DNA of 64,000 bases from Nostocoides sp. Soil756. GTDB lineage: Bacteria; Actinomycetota; Actinomycetes; Actinomycetales; Dermatophilaceae. The stretch covers positions 77,037-141,036 of the forward strand of contig NZ_LMSE01000007.1 of the NCBI RefSeq assembly GCF_001428065.1. The letters run 5' to 3'. Position 1 is the stretch's first letter. Each line of letters starts with the position of its first letter. Both the position numbers and the translations under genes were made by a program. A model generated the notes under the pieces. The model was not told where the DNA came from. It saw only the letters and a list, made by a program, of their open reading frames with translations, and did not search any database. Shown one piece after another: positions 35,148 to 44,574 of this stretch.

Positions 35148-35555
35148 TCAGCCCTTCCCACTTCCAAGGGCACGGGCCCGGTGGATCCTCCTGATCCAGT
35201 ACTCTGCGTGGGGGATAAGGAGCCAGATCACCATAAGAGCGACGAGTAGCGCCAATAGGTAAAAGTCGCCATCTGCCGTACCGATCAGAGGGACATCTAC
35301 ACCTCGCGCCTCAAGAGTAAAAGATACTCCGAGCAGGCCGTAGAGCGCGATGAGAGCACTTCCCAACCAGAACCAGCGCGGAAAGTACTTCGCGGTTGCT
35401 GGGCCATATAGACCGATGGCTATAGCGCCCCGTTCCAACCTGCTCCACACGCCCGCATCCCGGCGGGCCTTCTTCCAGGCCCAGAGTCCGCTCGCACCCA
35501 GGAGCACTCCGAATGCGCCGGTCAACAACGCTATAGTCCCACCGCTGTCAGCCAT
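35148..35555 (-). CDS. Membrane immunity protein, module B
   Basis: 135 residues from ATG 35555 (ADSGGTIALL), overlapping the module B toxin stop by 8 nt. TM helices near 8-25, 62-82 and 95-115, then a basic tail (RRIHRARALG). No family recognised. It is likely the cognate immunity protein of the glycine-zipper toxin 35548-37251 and is AT-richer than core genes. Confidence 0.6.
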   Translation of the reverse strand: MADSGGTIALLTGAFGVLLGASGLWAWKKARRDAGVWSRLERGAIAIGLYGPATAKYFPRWFWLGSALIALYGLLGVSFTLEARGVDVPLIGTADGDFYLLALLVALMVIWLLIPHAEYWIRRIHRARALGSGKG

Positions 35556-37251
35556 TCGGAACACCGTAGTGATTCCGGATGGCCGGTTGATAGAAACTCT
35601 GCGCCAGGGCCGAGAACGCCCAGCCGACGCCGAACCCAATCGCGGCGCCAGCAACAGTCCCAACACCGGGGAACAGGAACGTACCCACACCTGCCCCGAC
35701 CGCGCCCGCGGTGAGGCCCGTCGCGGTCGCAGCAGCGAATGTTGCGTTCGCGACGTCGTCTGCCTGCTCGTCGGTTGCCCCGAGCTGGAGAACGTCTCGC
35801 CGCTCCTGTTCGGCCTCGAGCGCCCCGCCAAAGGGAGCAAGGACCCAGGCCCCCTTTGTCGCCAGCTTTCCCAACCGCGCATTGGTCGCGAGATCACCTT
35901 CATACGACGCCACACCATGGCGCCCGTAGAACCTATGGGTACCCACATGGGACGTTGACTGAGATTGAGCAAGCTGGGTTGCGAAGTCACCGCTCTTGAG
36001 CGCGGCATTAGCCCCGGCCGTAATCGCAGCCCATTGAGTGCGCTTGCGCGAGATCTGATCATTGATGGTCTCGCGCACATAGGGCCGGTAGTTGCGTCCG
36101 CCGGTGTACTTGTAGCTCCTGCTGCGGCTGCCGTAGACGCTCCTCGATCCGTGGGACTCGTTCCGGTAGCTCCACGAGCGGGTGGTCTTGCCGCTGGAGG
36201 ACTTCTTCGTGGTGAGCTTGCAGTTCGTGCAGGCCGAGTCGCCGGCTCCGAGCGGGCGGCGCCCGTCGGGGTCGGACATCGCGACGGGGTTGTTCTGCCC
36301 GTAGGTGTAGGCGTTCATCTGCAGGGGGTCCTGCACGTCGATCACCGGGTCGACGCTGAGGAACCGGCCCAGGCTCGGGTCGTACTCCCGAGCCCCCAGA
36401 TGGGTCAGGCCCGTCGCGCTGTCGCTCGGCCCGTCGAGGAAGCCGTGGTCACCGTTCCAGGACACCCCCGGACCGCGGGTCCCGCCGTAGGGGGTGGACC
36501 GGCGGACCGTGAGGGTCGAGGTGGTGTTGACCACCGAGTGCAGCGCGGTGTTCTGCGGGTTCGAGAACAGCGTCGAGACGTCGGCGTTCGAGCCGCCCTT
36601 GCGGACCGCGACCGTCCGGCCGGCGAAGGAGTAGTACCGCTGCGCGGTCACCACCCCCGTCGAGGTGGTGACGGTCAGTTCCGTCGGCCCGAGGTACAGG
36701 GTCGTCTTCCCACCCTGCCGGCGGGTCATCCGGTTCCCCTCGGAGTCGTAGAGGAACTCCGCCACAGTGGAGGACCCGGTGACCTTCGACAGGTGCCCCT
36801 CGGGATCCCACGCCAGCGTCTGCGACACCCCGTTGTCGACCCGGGTCGCGGTGTTCCCGGCGCCGTCCGCGGTGAACGACCTCGTCCGGCTCGACGTACC
36901 CGTCGTCACCGCCGTCGTCGAGAAGTGCGGCCGGGGCAGCACCCGGCGCAGGGTAGGTCGTTCGCCAATAGAGTTCGTCAAAGTCGGAATATTCAACGCC
37001 TGCCTCAGCCCCCGCAGGCCAGGAGCGCTCGGCACGCCTTGGTCGACTGTCCAGGAAGCCGTGGTCACCGTTCCAGGACACCGGTGTTGAAGGTCCGAGC
37101 ACAAGGTCGACACCTCCGCGTTCGCGCCAGCCTTGTGGACCGCCACCGTGCGGCCAGCGAACGAGGCGTGCCGGTGCGGGGCGCCGTCCGCCGACTTCCG
37201 AACATCCAATAGGTGGCTATCGATGCGCTGGGTCCAAGGTGCGGGCCTCAT
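35548..37251 (-). pseudogene. Rhs core fragment with glycine-zipper toxin, module B
   Basis: 567 open codons, but the start of the large exported protein is missing. YD-type repeats (YDSEGNRMTRRQ, YYSFAGRTVAV) lead to the core end (GREYDPSLGRFL-like, DPDGRRP), then a C-terminal toxin with a zipper (PGVGTVAGAAIGFGVGWAF) and tail SFYQPAIRNHYGV. The first 90 codons are a second, decayed copy of the same core region joined in frame near 37060. No signal peptide remains, so secretion is unlikely. Confidence 0.8.
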
Positions 37252-37756
37252 GTCGCAGCCTGTCTACCTCAATCCCCAGCCGTCCTAGGTCGAGCAAGGT
37301 CGGGTCGTCCCGCCAGGCGTACAAGTTCCGTTCCCAGGTCACGGCTGGGAGACCGAGCGTTACGAAACCCGCCTGATCACCGTCCAGCATGCGCACGTCC
37401 ACCCGACCGGACGGATCGAAATTAACGCCGTCGATGGCGGCCCAGTCCGCGCATCGCGTCTTGTAGTGGATCCGTTGGGCCACGCCTTTACCCGTAACGA
37501 TGATGTCGCCCCCGCCGCCTAAGCGGCGGAACAACGGATAGGCAACGACCGCCGCGAAAGCGAAGGCGACCCATCCGCCACTGCTTCCCCCTCGCAGAGC
37601 GGACAATCCGACGAGCACGAACAACAATAGACAGCCGGAGAGTACGACGATACCCGGCAGTTCACGAACAACCGTGCGGATCTGGATTCCACCGTCGCGC
37701 TGTCGGATGCTCGATTCAATCGGCCGCCGGAAAAGGCTGGATGGCGTAAAGTTCAT
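37217..37756 (-). CDS. Membrane immunity protein, module C
   Basis: 179 residues from ATG 37756; a TTG at 37768 is possible. Two TM helices (about 34-52 and 58-76) are followed by a cytoplasmic beta-rich domain (GGDIIVTGKGVAQRIHYKTR...DWAAIDGV) like a bacterial PH domain. It directly follows a glycine-zipper toxin end and is probably its immunity protein. Overlaps the Rhs fragment of module B by 35 bp. Confidence 0.6.
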   Translation of the reverse strand: MNFTPSSLFRRPIESSIRQRDGGIQIRTVVRELPGIVVLSGCLLLFVLVGLSALRGGSSGGWVAFAFAAVVAYPLFRRLGGGGDIIVTGKGVAQRIHYKTRCADWAAIDGVNFDPSGRVDVRMLDGDQAGFVTLGLPAVTWERNLYAWRDDPTLLDLGRLGIEVDRLRHEARTLDPAHR

Positions 37757-37761
37757 ATCTT

Positions 37762-38116
37762 CTACCAATCCGTGAAGAACCCGGTGACGGATCGGACGCC
37801 GTCGGACCAGTTGGACGAATGCAGCCCATTATCGTACATGGACTCGGCCACGCCCGACGTGTACAGCCCAACGCCGAAACCTACAACGGCACCGATGACA
37901 GCACCCGGTACGGCTCCGATGCCGAAGGCTGGCGACCCGGCGACCGCCCCCACAGCGGCACCTGCGGCTATGGACCCCAGCAGGCCTGCGCCGGTGCTGA
38001 CCGCAGCGCGCTTGACGTCGTGGTCCTCGTCTTCAGCGACCGTCGCGGCGAAGCCGACCGCTGCGAAGACGCCCGATCCCTTCAAACTCTTCGCCTTCCC
38101 TGCAGCCTTGATAAGC
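37762..38116 (-). pseudogene. Truncated glycine-zipper toxin, module C
   Basis: The frame is open from the insertion-sequence edge at 38116 to the stop at 37762. It reads KAAGKAKSLKGSGVFAAVG, then an acidic stretch (EDEDHDVKR) and a zipper (FGIGAVPGAVIGAVVGFGVG), ending SVTGFFTDW. The 5' part was lost where the ISL3 element now begins. Third member of the same toxin type in the unit. Confidence 0.65.
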
Positions 38117-39595
38117 GGCTCTTCACGGATGAGCGTGGGTGAGGGCGCGACGCGCTGAGTGGGGTGGTTGTCGGGGGTAGGGGTCGAGGCCCCCGAGGAT
38201 CAGAGGACTTCTACCTCTCCTGATCTCAAGGACCTCGACATGGATGACCCTACGGTGTGCTGCCCTGCCTTCGGCGGCTACTGCGACCGGTGCGACCTGA
38301 TCGTTGGCATCGAAGGGCTGCATGTGACTGCGGCCGAGCGTGACGATCGCGGCCGGCTCGTGGTGACGGTGGAGTCCGAGCCGGTGGTGATGGGCTGCCC
38401 GGCTTGCGGTGTCGTTGCCCGTGGTCATGGTCGGGACGTGGTGGAGCTGGTCGACGCGCCCGCGTTCGGTGCTGCGGTGCGGATCCGGTGGCGCAAGCGG
38501 CGCTGGGTGTGCCCGGACGCCGGGTGCCCGGTCGTCTCGTTCGTCGAGCAGGACGAGAGGGTCGCGGCGCCGCGGTCGAAGCTGACCACCAGGGCGTGCC
38601 GGTGGGCGATCGAACAGATCCGCCGCGAGCACGCGTCGGTCAACGGGGTCCGTCGCCAGCTCGGGACGTCGTGGTCGACGGTGTGGATCAGCATCGAGCC
38701 GATCCTGGCCGCGGCCGCTGCGGATGAGTCCCGCTTCGAGGGCGTGAGGATCCTCGGCGTGGACGAGCACGTGTGGCACCACGTCTCGACCAAGCCGATC
38801 GAGGACGGCGGGCGGGGTCCGAAGGAGCTGACCGGGATGGTCGACCTCACCCGCGACAGCCGCGGCAACGTGCAGGCGCGGCTGCTGGACCTGGTCCCGG
38901 GCCGCTCCGGTGAGACCTACAAGACCTGGCTGCACCAGCGCGGAGAGGCGTTCCGCTCGAGCGTGGAGATCGCCACGCTCGACCCGTTCCACGGGTACAA
39001 GAACGCCGTCGACGACCAGCTCGAGGACGCCCGCTCCGTGCTCGATGCGTTCCACGTCGTCAAGCTCGCCACCGCCGTCGTCGACGACGTCCGCCGCCGG
39101 GTGCAGCAGGACACCACCGGCCACCGAGGCCGCCGCGGCGACCCGCTGTACCGGGTCCGGAACATCCTGCGCGCCGGGCAGGAGCACCTCACCGACCGGC
39201 AACGCGCCCGCCTGCACGCTGCGTTCACCGCCCGGGAGGAGCACCTCGAGGTTGAGCTCGCCTACCGATGTGCCCAGCAGGTCCGGGCCGCCTACCACCA
39301 GCACACCCTGGCGGCCGGCCGTGCCGTCGCGGAGAAGATCGTCGCCACGCTGCCCACCTGCCCGATCCCCGAGGTCGCTCGCCTCGGCAAGACCCTGCGC
39401 CGGTGGCGCCGGGAGTTCCTCGGCTACTTCGATACCGACGGCGCGTCCAACGGCGGCACCGAAGCCGTCAACGGCCTCATCGAGCTCCACCGCCGCATCG
39501 CCCGCGGCCTGCGCAACCGAGACAACTACCGCCTCCGGATGCTCCTCATCGCCGGAGGACTACCGATCCCGAACCACGCTCATCCGTGAAGAGCC
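38117..39595 (+). mobile_element. ISL3-family insertion sequence, no target duplication
   Basis: 1479 bp with perfect 22-bp terminal repeats (GGCTCTTCACGGATGAGCGT at left, its complement ending at 39595). The 8 bp outside the ends differ (TGATAAGC versus CGCAATCC), and both neighbours are truncated genes. This suggests an adjacent deletion or recombination between two copies. The element at 32839-33765 is a relative of this one. Confidence 0.9.
38240..39589 (+). CDS. ISL3-family transposase
   Basis: 449 residues from ATG 38240; the frame is open from 38159. Zinc finger (CPACGVVARG then CPDAGCP), helix-turn-helix, and DDE core with Asp in ILGVDEHVWHHV, Asp in TLDPFHGYKNAV and Glu in NGGTEAVNGLIE. 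The frame is intact, so it may be active. Same subgroup as the remnant at 32839, distinct from the 4332 copy. Confidence 0.92.
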   Translation: MDDPTVCCPAFGGYCDRCDLIVGIEGLHVTAAERDDRGRLVVTVESEPVVMGCPACGVVARGHGRDVVELVDAPAFGAAVRIRWRKRRWVCPDAGCPVVSFVEQDERVAAPRSKLTTRACRWAIEQIRREHASVNGVRRQLGTSWSTVWISIEPILAAAAADESRFEGVRILGVDEHVWHHVSTKPIEDGGRGPKELTGMVDLTRDSRGNVQARLLDLVPGRSGETYKTWLHQRGEAFRSSVEIATLDPFHGYKNAVDDQLEDARSVLDAFHVVKLATAVVDDVRRRVQQDTTGHRGRRGDPLYRVRNILRAGQEHLTDRQRARLHAAFTAREEHLEVELAYRCAQQVRAAYHQHTLAAGRAVAEKIVATLPTCPIPEVARLGKTLRRWRREFLGYFDTDGASNGGTEAVNGLIELHRRIARGLRNRDNYRLRMLLIAGGLPIPNHAHP

Positions 39596-39654
39596 CGCAA
39601 TCCTCGGCACCGCAACGGGAAGTCGGAAAATTTACCTACTCATGAACTTCGCCG

Positions 39655-40198
39655 ATACTCCGCGAGCAACGCACCACTGTTCGGCTCCGTGGCGCGCGGC
39701 GAGGCCGGTCCTGGACGCGACATGGACCTCCTAGTCGACCTGCTTCCCGACGCGGCATCCCGCTGCTGCGTGTCTCCGGAATCGCCGAAGAGCTGAGCTT
39801 CCTCCTCGGTACCCGGGCTAACGTCGTGGCGCCCTCGTTGCTCCGGGAGGACCTGTCGGCCAGCGCCCTACTCGACGCGGCTGGCGGTGTGAGCCGGTCG
39901 GACCAGCAACGGTTCGACGACACCCTGCACGCCATCGGGCGCTGCCAGGAGTACGCACCGCACTTGAGCTCGGGTGACTTCACCGACGTGGCCAACGACG
40001 CGGTCCTGCGAACCTCGCCGTCGTCGTAGAAGCCGTGCGGGCACTGCCCGAGGAGACACGTGCCTCGATGCCGGGGGCGTCTGTCGCGGGCCTGCGCAAC
40101 GTCGTCGTGCACGACTACTTCCGGGTCGAGCCCCGGCTCGTCCTCGACATCATGGACTACCAGTTCGCCGACCTCGCCGCAGCGCTTCGCGCCTGAGT
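39655..40198 (+). pseudogene. Decayed mntA-hepT pair, unit 3
   Basis: mntA begins mid-gene at [20 protein letters not shown], keeps the GS-X10-DxD motif and then shifts frame near 39750. hepT restarts at 39891 (MSRSDQQRFDD), is broken near 40015, and continues in another frame as VVVHDYFRVEPRLVLDI to a stop at about 40197. About 85% of bases match the intact pair at 3501-4135. Confidence 0.82.
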
Positions 40199-40221
40199 GG
40201 GCCACGCCTCGACGACTCGAC

Positions 40222-40335
40222 GGTGCAGTTGTGGTGCAGTTGCAGGGCGTCTCACGGCGTCTCACCGACGTAGGCTGAGAGCGAAATTGCAGGTCGAGCG
40301 ACTGGATGAGCCTTCCTGACACAGGGTGCCATGAC
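40222..40335 (+). repeat. Unit 3 right-end arm sequence
   Basis: Doublet GGTGCAGTTG at 40222-40231 and 40233-40242, ending 94 bp before the core at 40336, with the conserved run between. The same spacing as in unit 2 supports a functional arm site. Confidence 0.82.
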
Positions 40336-40379
40336 CTTTTAATCCGTAGGTTGTGGGTTCGAGCCCCACGGGGCCCACC
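40336..40379 (+). repeat. Attachment core 4 (right edge of island)
   Basis: 44 bp equal to the tRNA-Lys 3' end except GAGTCC to GAGCCC in the T loop/stem. It is followed by A, completing CCA, as in the intact tRNA. It probably descends from the displaced original 3' end of the tRNA gene and marks the return to core chromosome. Confidence 0.92.
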
Positions 40380-40522
40380 ACCTCCCGCCGGTGCCGGCTG
40401 AGTCCCGCTCTCAGGTCGCACGGCGTTGCCTGAGCCGCGCGGAACGTCGGCCCCTGTCCAGGAACCGGGCTTCCTCGCTGCCCGGCACGGGTCCACGGCC
40501 GCCACCGTGGGATCCTTCGGTC

Positions 40523-41818
40523 ATGACCGATCGCAGCTGGGGGTTCCGCACCCGCGCCCTGCACGCCGGCGGGGCGCCCGACCCCACCACCGGGGCCCGC
40601 GCGGTGCCGATCTACCAGACGAGCAGCTTCGTCTTCGACGACACCACCGACGCCGCCAGCCTCTTCGCGCTGCAGAAGTACGGGTCCATCTACACCCGCA
40701 TCGGCAACCCCACCGTCGCGGCCTTCGAGGAGCGGATGGCGAGCCTCGAGGGCGGCATCGGCGCCGTCGCCGCCGCCAGCGGGCTGGCCGCCGAGTTCCT
40801 GGTCTTCGCGGCGCTGGCCGGCTCCGGTGACCACATCGTCGCGGCCGGCAGCCTCTACGGCGGCACCCTGACCCAGCTCGACGTCACGCTGCGCCGCTTC
40901 GGGGTCGACACGACGTTCGTCCGCGGGACCGACGCAGCCGACTACGCGGCCGCGATCACCCCGGCCACCCGCTGCCTCTTCGCGGAGGTCGTGGCCAACC
41001 CCAGCGGCGAGGTCGCCGACCTGGCCGACCTCGCCGACGTCGCGCACGCCGCCGGCATCCCGCTGGTCGTCGACGCCACGACGGTGACCCCCTGGCTCTG
41101 CCGCCCCATCGAGCACGGCGCCGACATCGTCATCCACAGCGCGACGAAGTTCCTCGGCGGGCACGGCACGACGCTCGGCGGCGTGGTCATCGAGAGCGGC
41201 CGGTTCGACTGGGGCAACGGCAAGTTCCCGCGGATGACCCAGCCCGTGCCGTCGTACGGCGGCATCGAGTGGTGGGGCAACTTCGGCGAGTACGGCTTCC
41301 TGACCCAGCTGCGCAGCGAGCAGCTGCGGGATGTCGGGCCCGCGCTCTCGCCGCACTCCGCGTTCCTGCTGCTCCAGGGCATCGAGACGCTCCCCCAGCG
41401 CATGGACGCCCATCTGGCCAACGCCCACGAGGTCGCACGCTGGCTCGACCAGGACCCGCGGGTCGGCTGGGTCCGGTGGGCCGGCCTCCCCGACCACCCG
41501 CACCACGAGCGAGCGCAGCGCTACACGCCGAAGGGCCCGGGTGCCGTCTTCTCGTTCGGCGTCCGCGGCGGGCGGGATGCCGGGGCGCGGTTCATCGAGT
41601 CGCTCCAGCTGTGCAGCCACCTGGCGAACATCGGCGACGCCCGGACCCTCGTCATCCATCCGGCGAGCACCACCCACCAGCAGCTGCGGGCCGACCAGCT
41701 CGAGGCCGCCGGGGTCGGCGAGGACCTGGTGCGGATCAGCGTCGGGCTCGAGGACGTCGAGGACATCCTCTGGGACCTCGACCAAGCCCTGGCCACCGCC
41801 GCGAAGGACGCCCGATGA
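40523..41818 (+). CDS. O-acetylhomoserine sulfhydrylase-like PLP enzyme
   Basis: 431 residues from ATG 40523. Cys/Met metabolism PLP family: YTRIGNPTVAAFEERMASLE, the PLP-Lys in HSATKFLGGHGT and VIHPASTTHQQL are diagnostic for the O-acetylhomoserine/O-acetylserine aminocarboxypropyltransferase branch that makes homocysteine from sulfide. Its stop overlaps the next ATG, so it forms a two-gene operon with a CoA-binding protein. Confidence 0.9.
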   Translation: MTDRSWGFRTRALHAGGAPDPTTGARAVPIYQTSSFVFDDTTDAASLFALQKYGSIYTRIGNPTVAAFEERMASLEGGIGAVAAASGLAAEFLVFAALAGSGDHIVAAGSLYGGTLTQLDVTLRRFGVDTTFVRGTDAADYAAAITPATRCLFAEVVANPSGEVADLADLADVAHAAGIPLVVDATTVTPWLCRPIEHGADIVIHSATKFLGGHGTTLGGVVIESGRFDWGNGKFPRMTQPVPSYGGIEWWGNFGEYGFLTQLRSEQLRDVGPALSPHSAFLLLQGIETLPQRMDAHLANAHEVARWLDQDPRVGWVRWAGLPDHPHHERAQRYTPKGPGAVFSFGVRGGRDAGARFIESLQLCSHLANIGDARTLVIHPASTTHQQLRADQLEAAGVGEDLVRISVGLEDVEDILWDLDQALATAAKDAR

Positions 41819-42291
41819 GCGCGGGCTGGACGTCGCCGTCCGCCCAGGAGCGCAGGGCACTGCTGGGTCGTACCCGCACGGTCGCGATCGTCGGGGCGTC
41901 GGCCAAGCCCTCGCGGGCCAGCTACTTCGTGGCGACCTACCTGCTGTCGAGCACCGACTTCACGGTGTGGTTCGTGAACCCGTCCGTGAGCGAGATCCTC
42001 GGCCACCCGGTGTACCCGTCGCTCGCCGCGCTGCCCGAGGCGCCTGACCTGGTCGACGTGTTCCGCAAGGCCTCGGACCTGCCCGAGGTTCTCGACGAGA
42101 CCCTCGCGGTCGGCGCCAAGACCCTCTGGCTCCAGCTCGGGCTCTGCGACGACGCGGTCGCCGAGCGCGCCGCCGCCGCCGGGCTCGACGTCGTGATGGA
42201 CCGGTGCCTGAAGATCGAGCACGCCCGGTTCGCCGGCGGCCTGCACCTGGCCGGCTTCGACACCGGCGTCATCAGCTCCCGCCGGCGCTGA
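41815..42291 (+). CDS. CoA-binding domain protein
   Basis: 158 residues, a single Rossmann CoA-binding domain (VAIVGASAKPSRASYFVATYL, VYPSLAALPEAPDLVDVFRK, WLQLGLCDDAV, DRCLKIEH). Family members bind CoA or acyl-CoA; the role is unknown. It follows O-acetylhomoserine sulfhydrylase genes in many actinobacteria, here with an ATGA overlap. Confidence 0.88.
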   Translation: MSAGWTSPSAQERRALLGRTRTVAIVGASAKPSRASYFVATYLLSSTDFTVWFVNPSVSEILGHPVYPSLAALPEAPDLVDVFRKASDLPEVLDETLAVGAKTLWLQLGLCDDAVAERAAAAGLDVVMDRCLKIEHARFAGGLHLAGFDTGVISSRRR

Positions 42292-42325
42292 GCCGCGGGC
42301 GGGTGCGCCGCGCCGCACCCCGGAT

Positions 42326-42384
42326 CGAGAGGAGGCAACACGCGGATAACGGGGCACGGCGCATCGGCGTGTCGCCTCCTCTCG
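42326..42384. terminator. Bidirectional terminator hairpin
   Basis: Inverted repeat CGAGAGGAGGCAACACGC (42326-42343) with its complement at 42367-42384, matching 17 of 18 positions, loop 23 nt. It lies between two convergent genes. Confidence 0.7.
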
Positions 42385-42413
42385 ACGGGGGCGCACCCCC
42401 GAGGACGCCCGCG

Positions 42414-43445
<1,032 letters not shown>

Positions 43446-43609
43446 GACGACCTTCCTGTCGAGGGATGGGCAACAGGTAGGTCCAACGACGACACCAGCG
43501 CCGGTATGCCGGGCCCGCCGACCAGCGCGATGCCGTCGGCCGGGCCGACGTCCCGTGACACCCCCGAAAGGCCGGGCGTGCCCCGCGCGAGCGGGGGCGC
43601 CGGGGCTCC

Positions 43610-43801
43610 TCAGCCGTCGGTGCGGGCGACCTTCTCGGCCCGGATGCGCTCGACCCGCCGCTGCCGCTCGCGCAGCAGCTTCTGCTGGGGGTCCTCGGCC
43701 GTCCCGAGCTGCGCCGGCCCGAAGACACTCGTGGCGATGTAGCGGAACCGCCACCCCAGGCGGTACCCCAGGGACAGCCCCTCGACCTCAGCACGCGCCA
43801 T
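43610..43801 (-). CDS. Hypothetical protein
   Basis: 63 residues, very basic C-terminus (RERQRRVERIRAEKVAR). Starts MARAEVEGLSLGYRLGWRFR. I do not recognise a family. It is divergent from the MarR gene, across a region with an operator-like palindrome, so it may be part of that regulator's target unit. Confidence 0.55.
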   Translation of the reverse strand: MARAEVEGLSLGYRLGWRFRYIATSVFGPAQLGTAEDPQQKLLRERQRRVERIRAEKVARTDG

Positions 43802-43818
43802 GTCGACCCCTCGCCTTC

Positions 43819-43836
43819 AGTAAGTGCACTAAGTAT
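43819..43836. promoter_or_regulatory. Operator-like palindrome, MarR promoter
   Basis: AGTAAGTGCACTAAGTAT contains the palindrome AGTGCACT and lies between the divergent hypothetical and MarR starts, in an AT-rich island of otherwise GC-rich DNA. A MarR-family dimer site is likely. Confidence 0.5.
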
Positions 43837-43868
43837 TATGACGTGAACCTACCCGCACCGGTCCTAGG

Positions 43869-44348
43869 ATGGAAATCGTGACTCCGCCGCGATCGCCCTC
43901 GCCCCGCCCGGCCGAGGACGACCCGCTCGCCCTGGACCGCCAGGTCTGCTTCGCGCTGGCCGTGGCGTCGCGCAACGTCATCGGCCTCTACCGGCCGCTG
44001 CTCGAGCCCCTGGGCCTCACCCACCCGCAGTACCTCGTGATGCTCGCCCTCTGGGAGGAGGCGCCGCTGCGGGTCTCCGCGATCGCCGAGCGGCTGAGCC
44101 TCGAGCCGGCCACGCTCTCCCCCCTGCTGAAGCGCCTCGAGGCCGCCGGCCTCATCCGCCGGGACCGCGACCCACGCGACGAGCGGGTGGTGGCGGTGTC
44201 ATTGACCCCCACCGGGCGTCGGCTGCGGCGCCGAGCCGAGGGCATCCCCCCGGCCGTCCTGGCCCGGCTCGGGATGGACCTCGCCGAACTCGAGGACCTC
44301 CGAGACCGGCTGACCGGGCTGATCGCCGCCACCCGCCGCGCCCCCTGA
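43869..44348 (+). CDS. MarR/OhrR-family regulator
   Basis: 159 residues. Winged helix with LTHPQYLVMLALWEEAPL, SLEPATLSPLLKRLEAAGLI and wing DPRDERVVAV. A Cys in LDRQVCFALAVASR sits where the OhrR peroxide-sensing Cys is found, so organic-hydroperoxide sensing is plausible. Probably autoregulated through the 43819 palindrome. Confidence 0.85.
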   Translation: MEIVTPPRSPSPRPAEDDPLALDRQVCFALAVASRNVIGLYRPLLEPLGLTHPQYLVMLALWEEAPLRVSAIAERLSLEPATLSPLLKRLEAAGLIRRDRDPRDERVVAVSLTPTGRRLRRRAEGIPPAVLARLGMDLAELEDLRDRLTGLIAATRRAP

Positions 44349-44397
44349 ACCGGCATGGACCGGATTTCGCGCAGCCCTCCCCCCGCCGCTATCCTGG

Positions 44398-44494
44398 CGG
44401 CCGAAAGGGAGTAGTCCCCAATCGCCGTGTCGACACACTGACCTCCGGGTCCGGTGCGGTGGGCCACCTCGGGTGGCGGACGAGACTTTCGGCC
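44398..44494 (+). ncRNA. yybP-ykoY (Mn2+) riboswitch
   Basis: GGCCGAAAGGGAGTAG at 44399 and GGACGAGACTTTCGGCC ending at 44494 pair as P1 and carry the two conserved loops of the yybP-ykoY family, which senses Mn2+. The following leader (44512-44540) has a GAGGACGT/ACGTCCTC hairpin that could be the expression platform. It lies 80 bp before a UPF0016 metal exporter gene, the classic target. Confidence 0.87.
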
Positions 44495-44574
44495 AGCTCA
44501 CGACCATCTTTCGAGGACGTGTCCGGCCGAGACGTCCTCCCCAGGAACCTCGCCGGCCGCGAGGAGACCATCAC

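Noticed and set aside
33826-38085. Rightward open frames across the toxin array
   Set aside because: They are opposite-strand shadows. The leftward frames have Rhs core motifs and coupled immunity genes.
627-40335. A prophage
   Set aside because: No capsid, tail, terminase, replication or lysis gene is present. The island has toxins, metal and energy genes only, and no integrase.
5774-40379. Additional tRNA-Lys genes at the three downstream core copies
   Set aside because: Each copy has only the anticodon-loop to 3' end part. The acceptor 5' strand and D arm are missing, so they are attachment scars.
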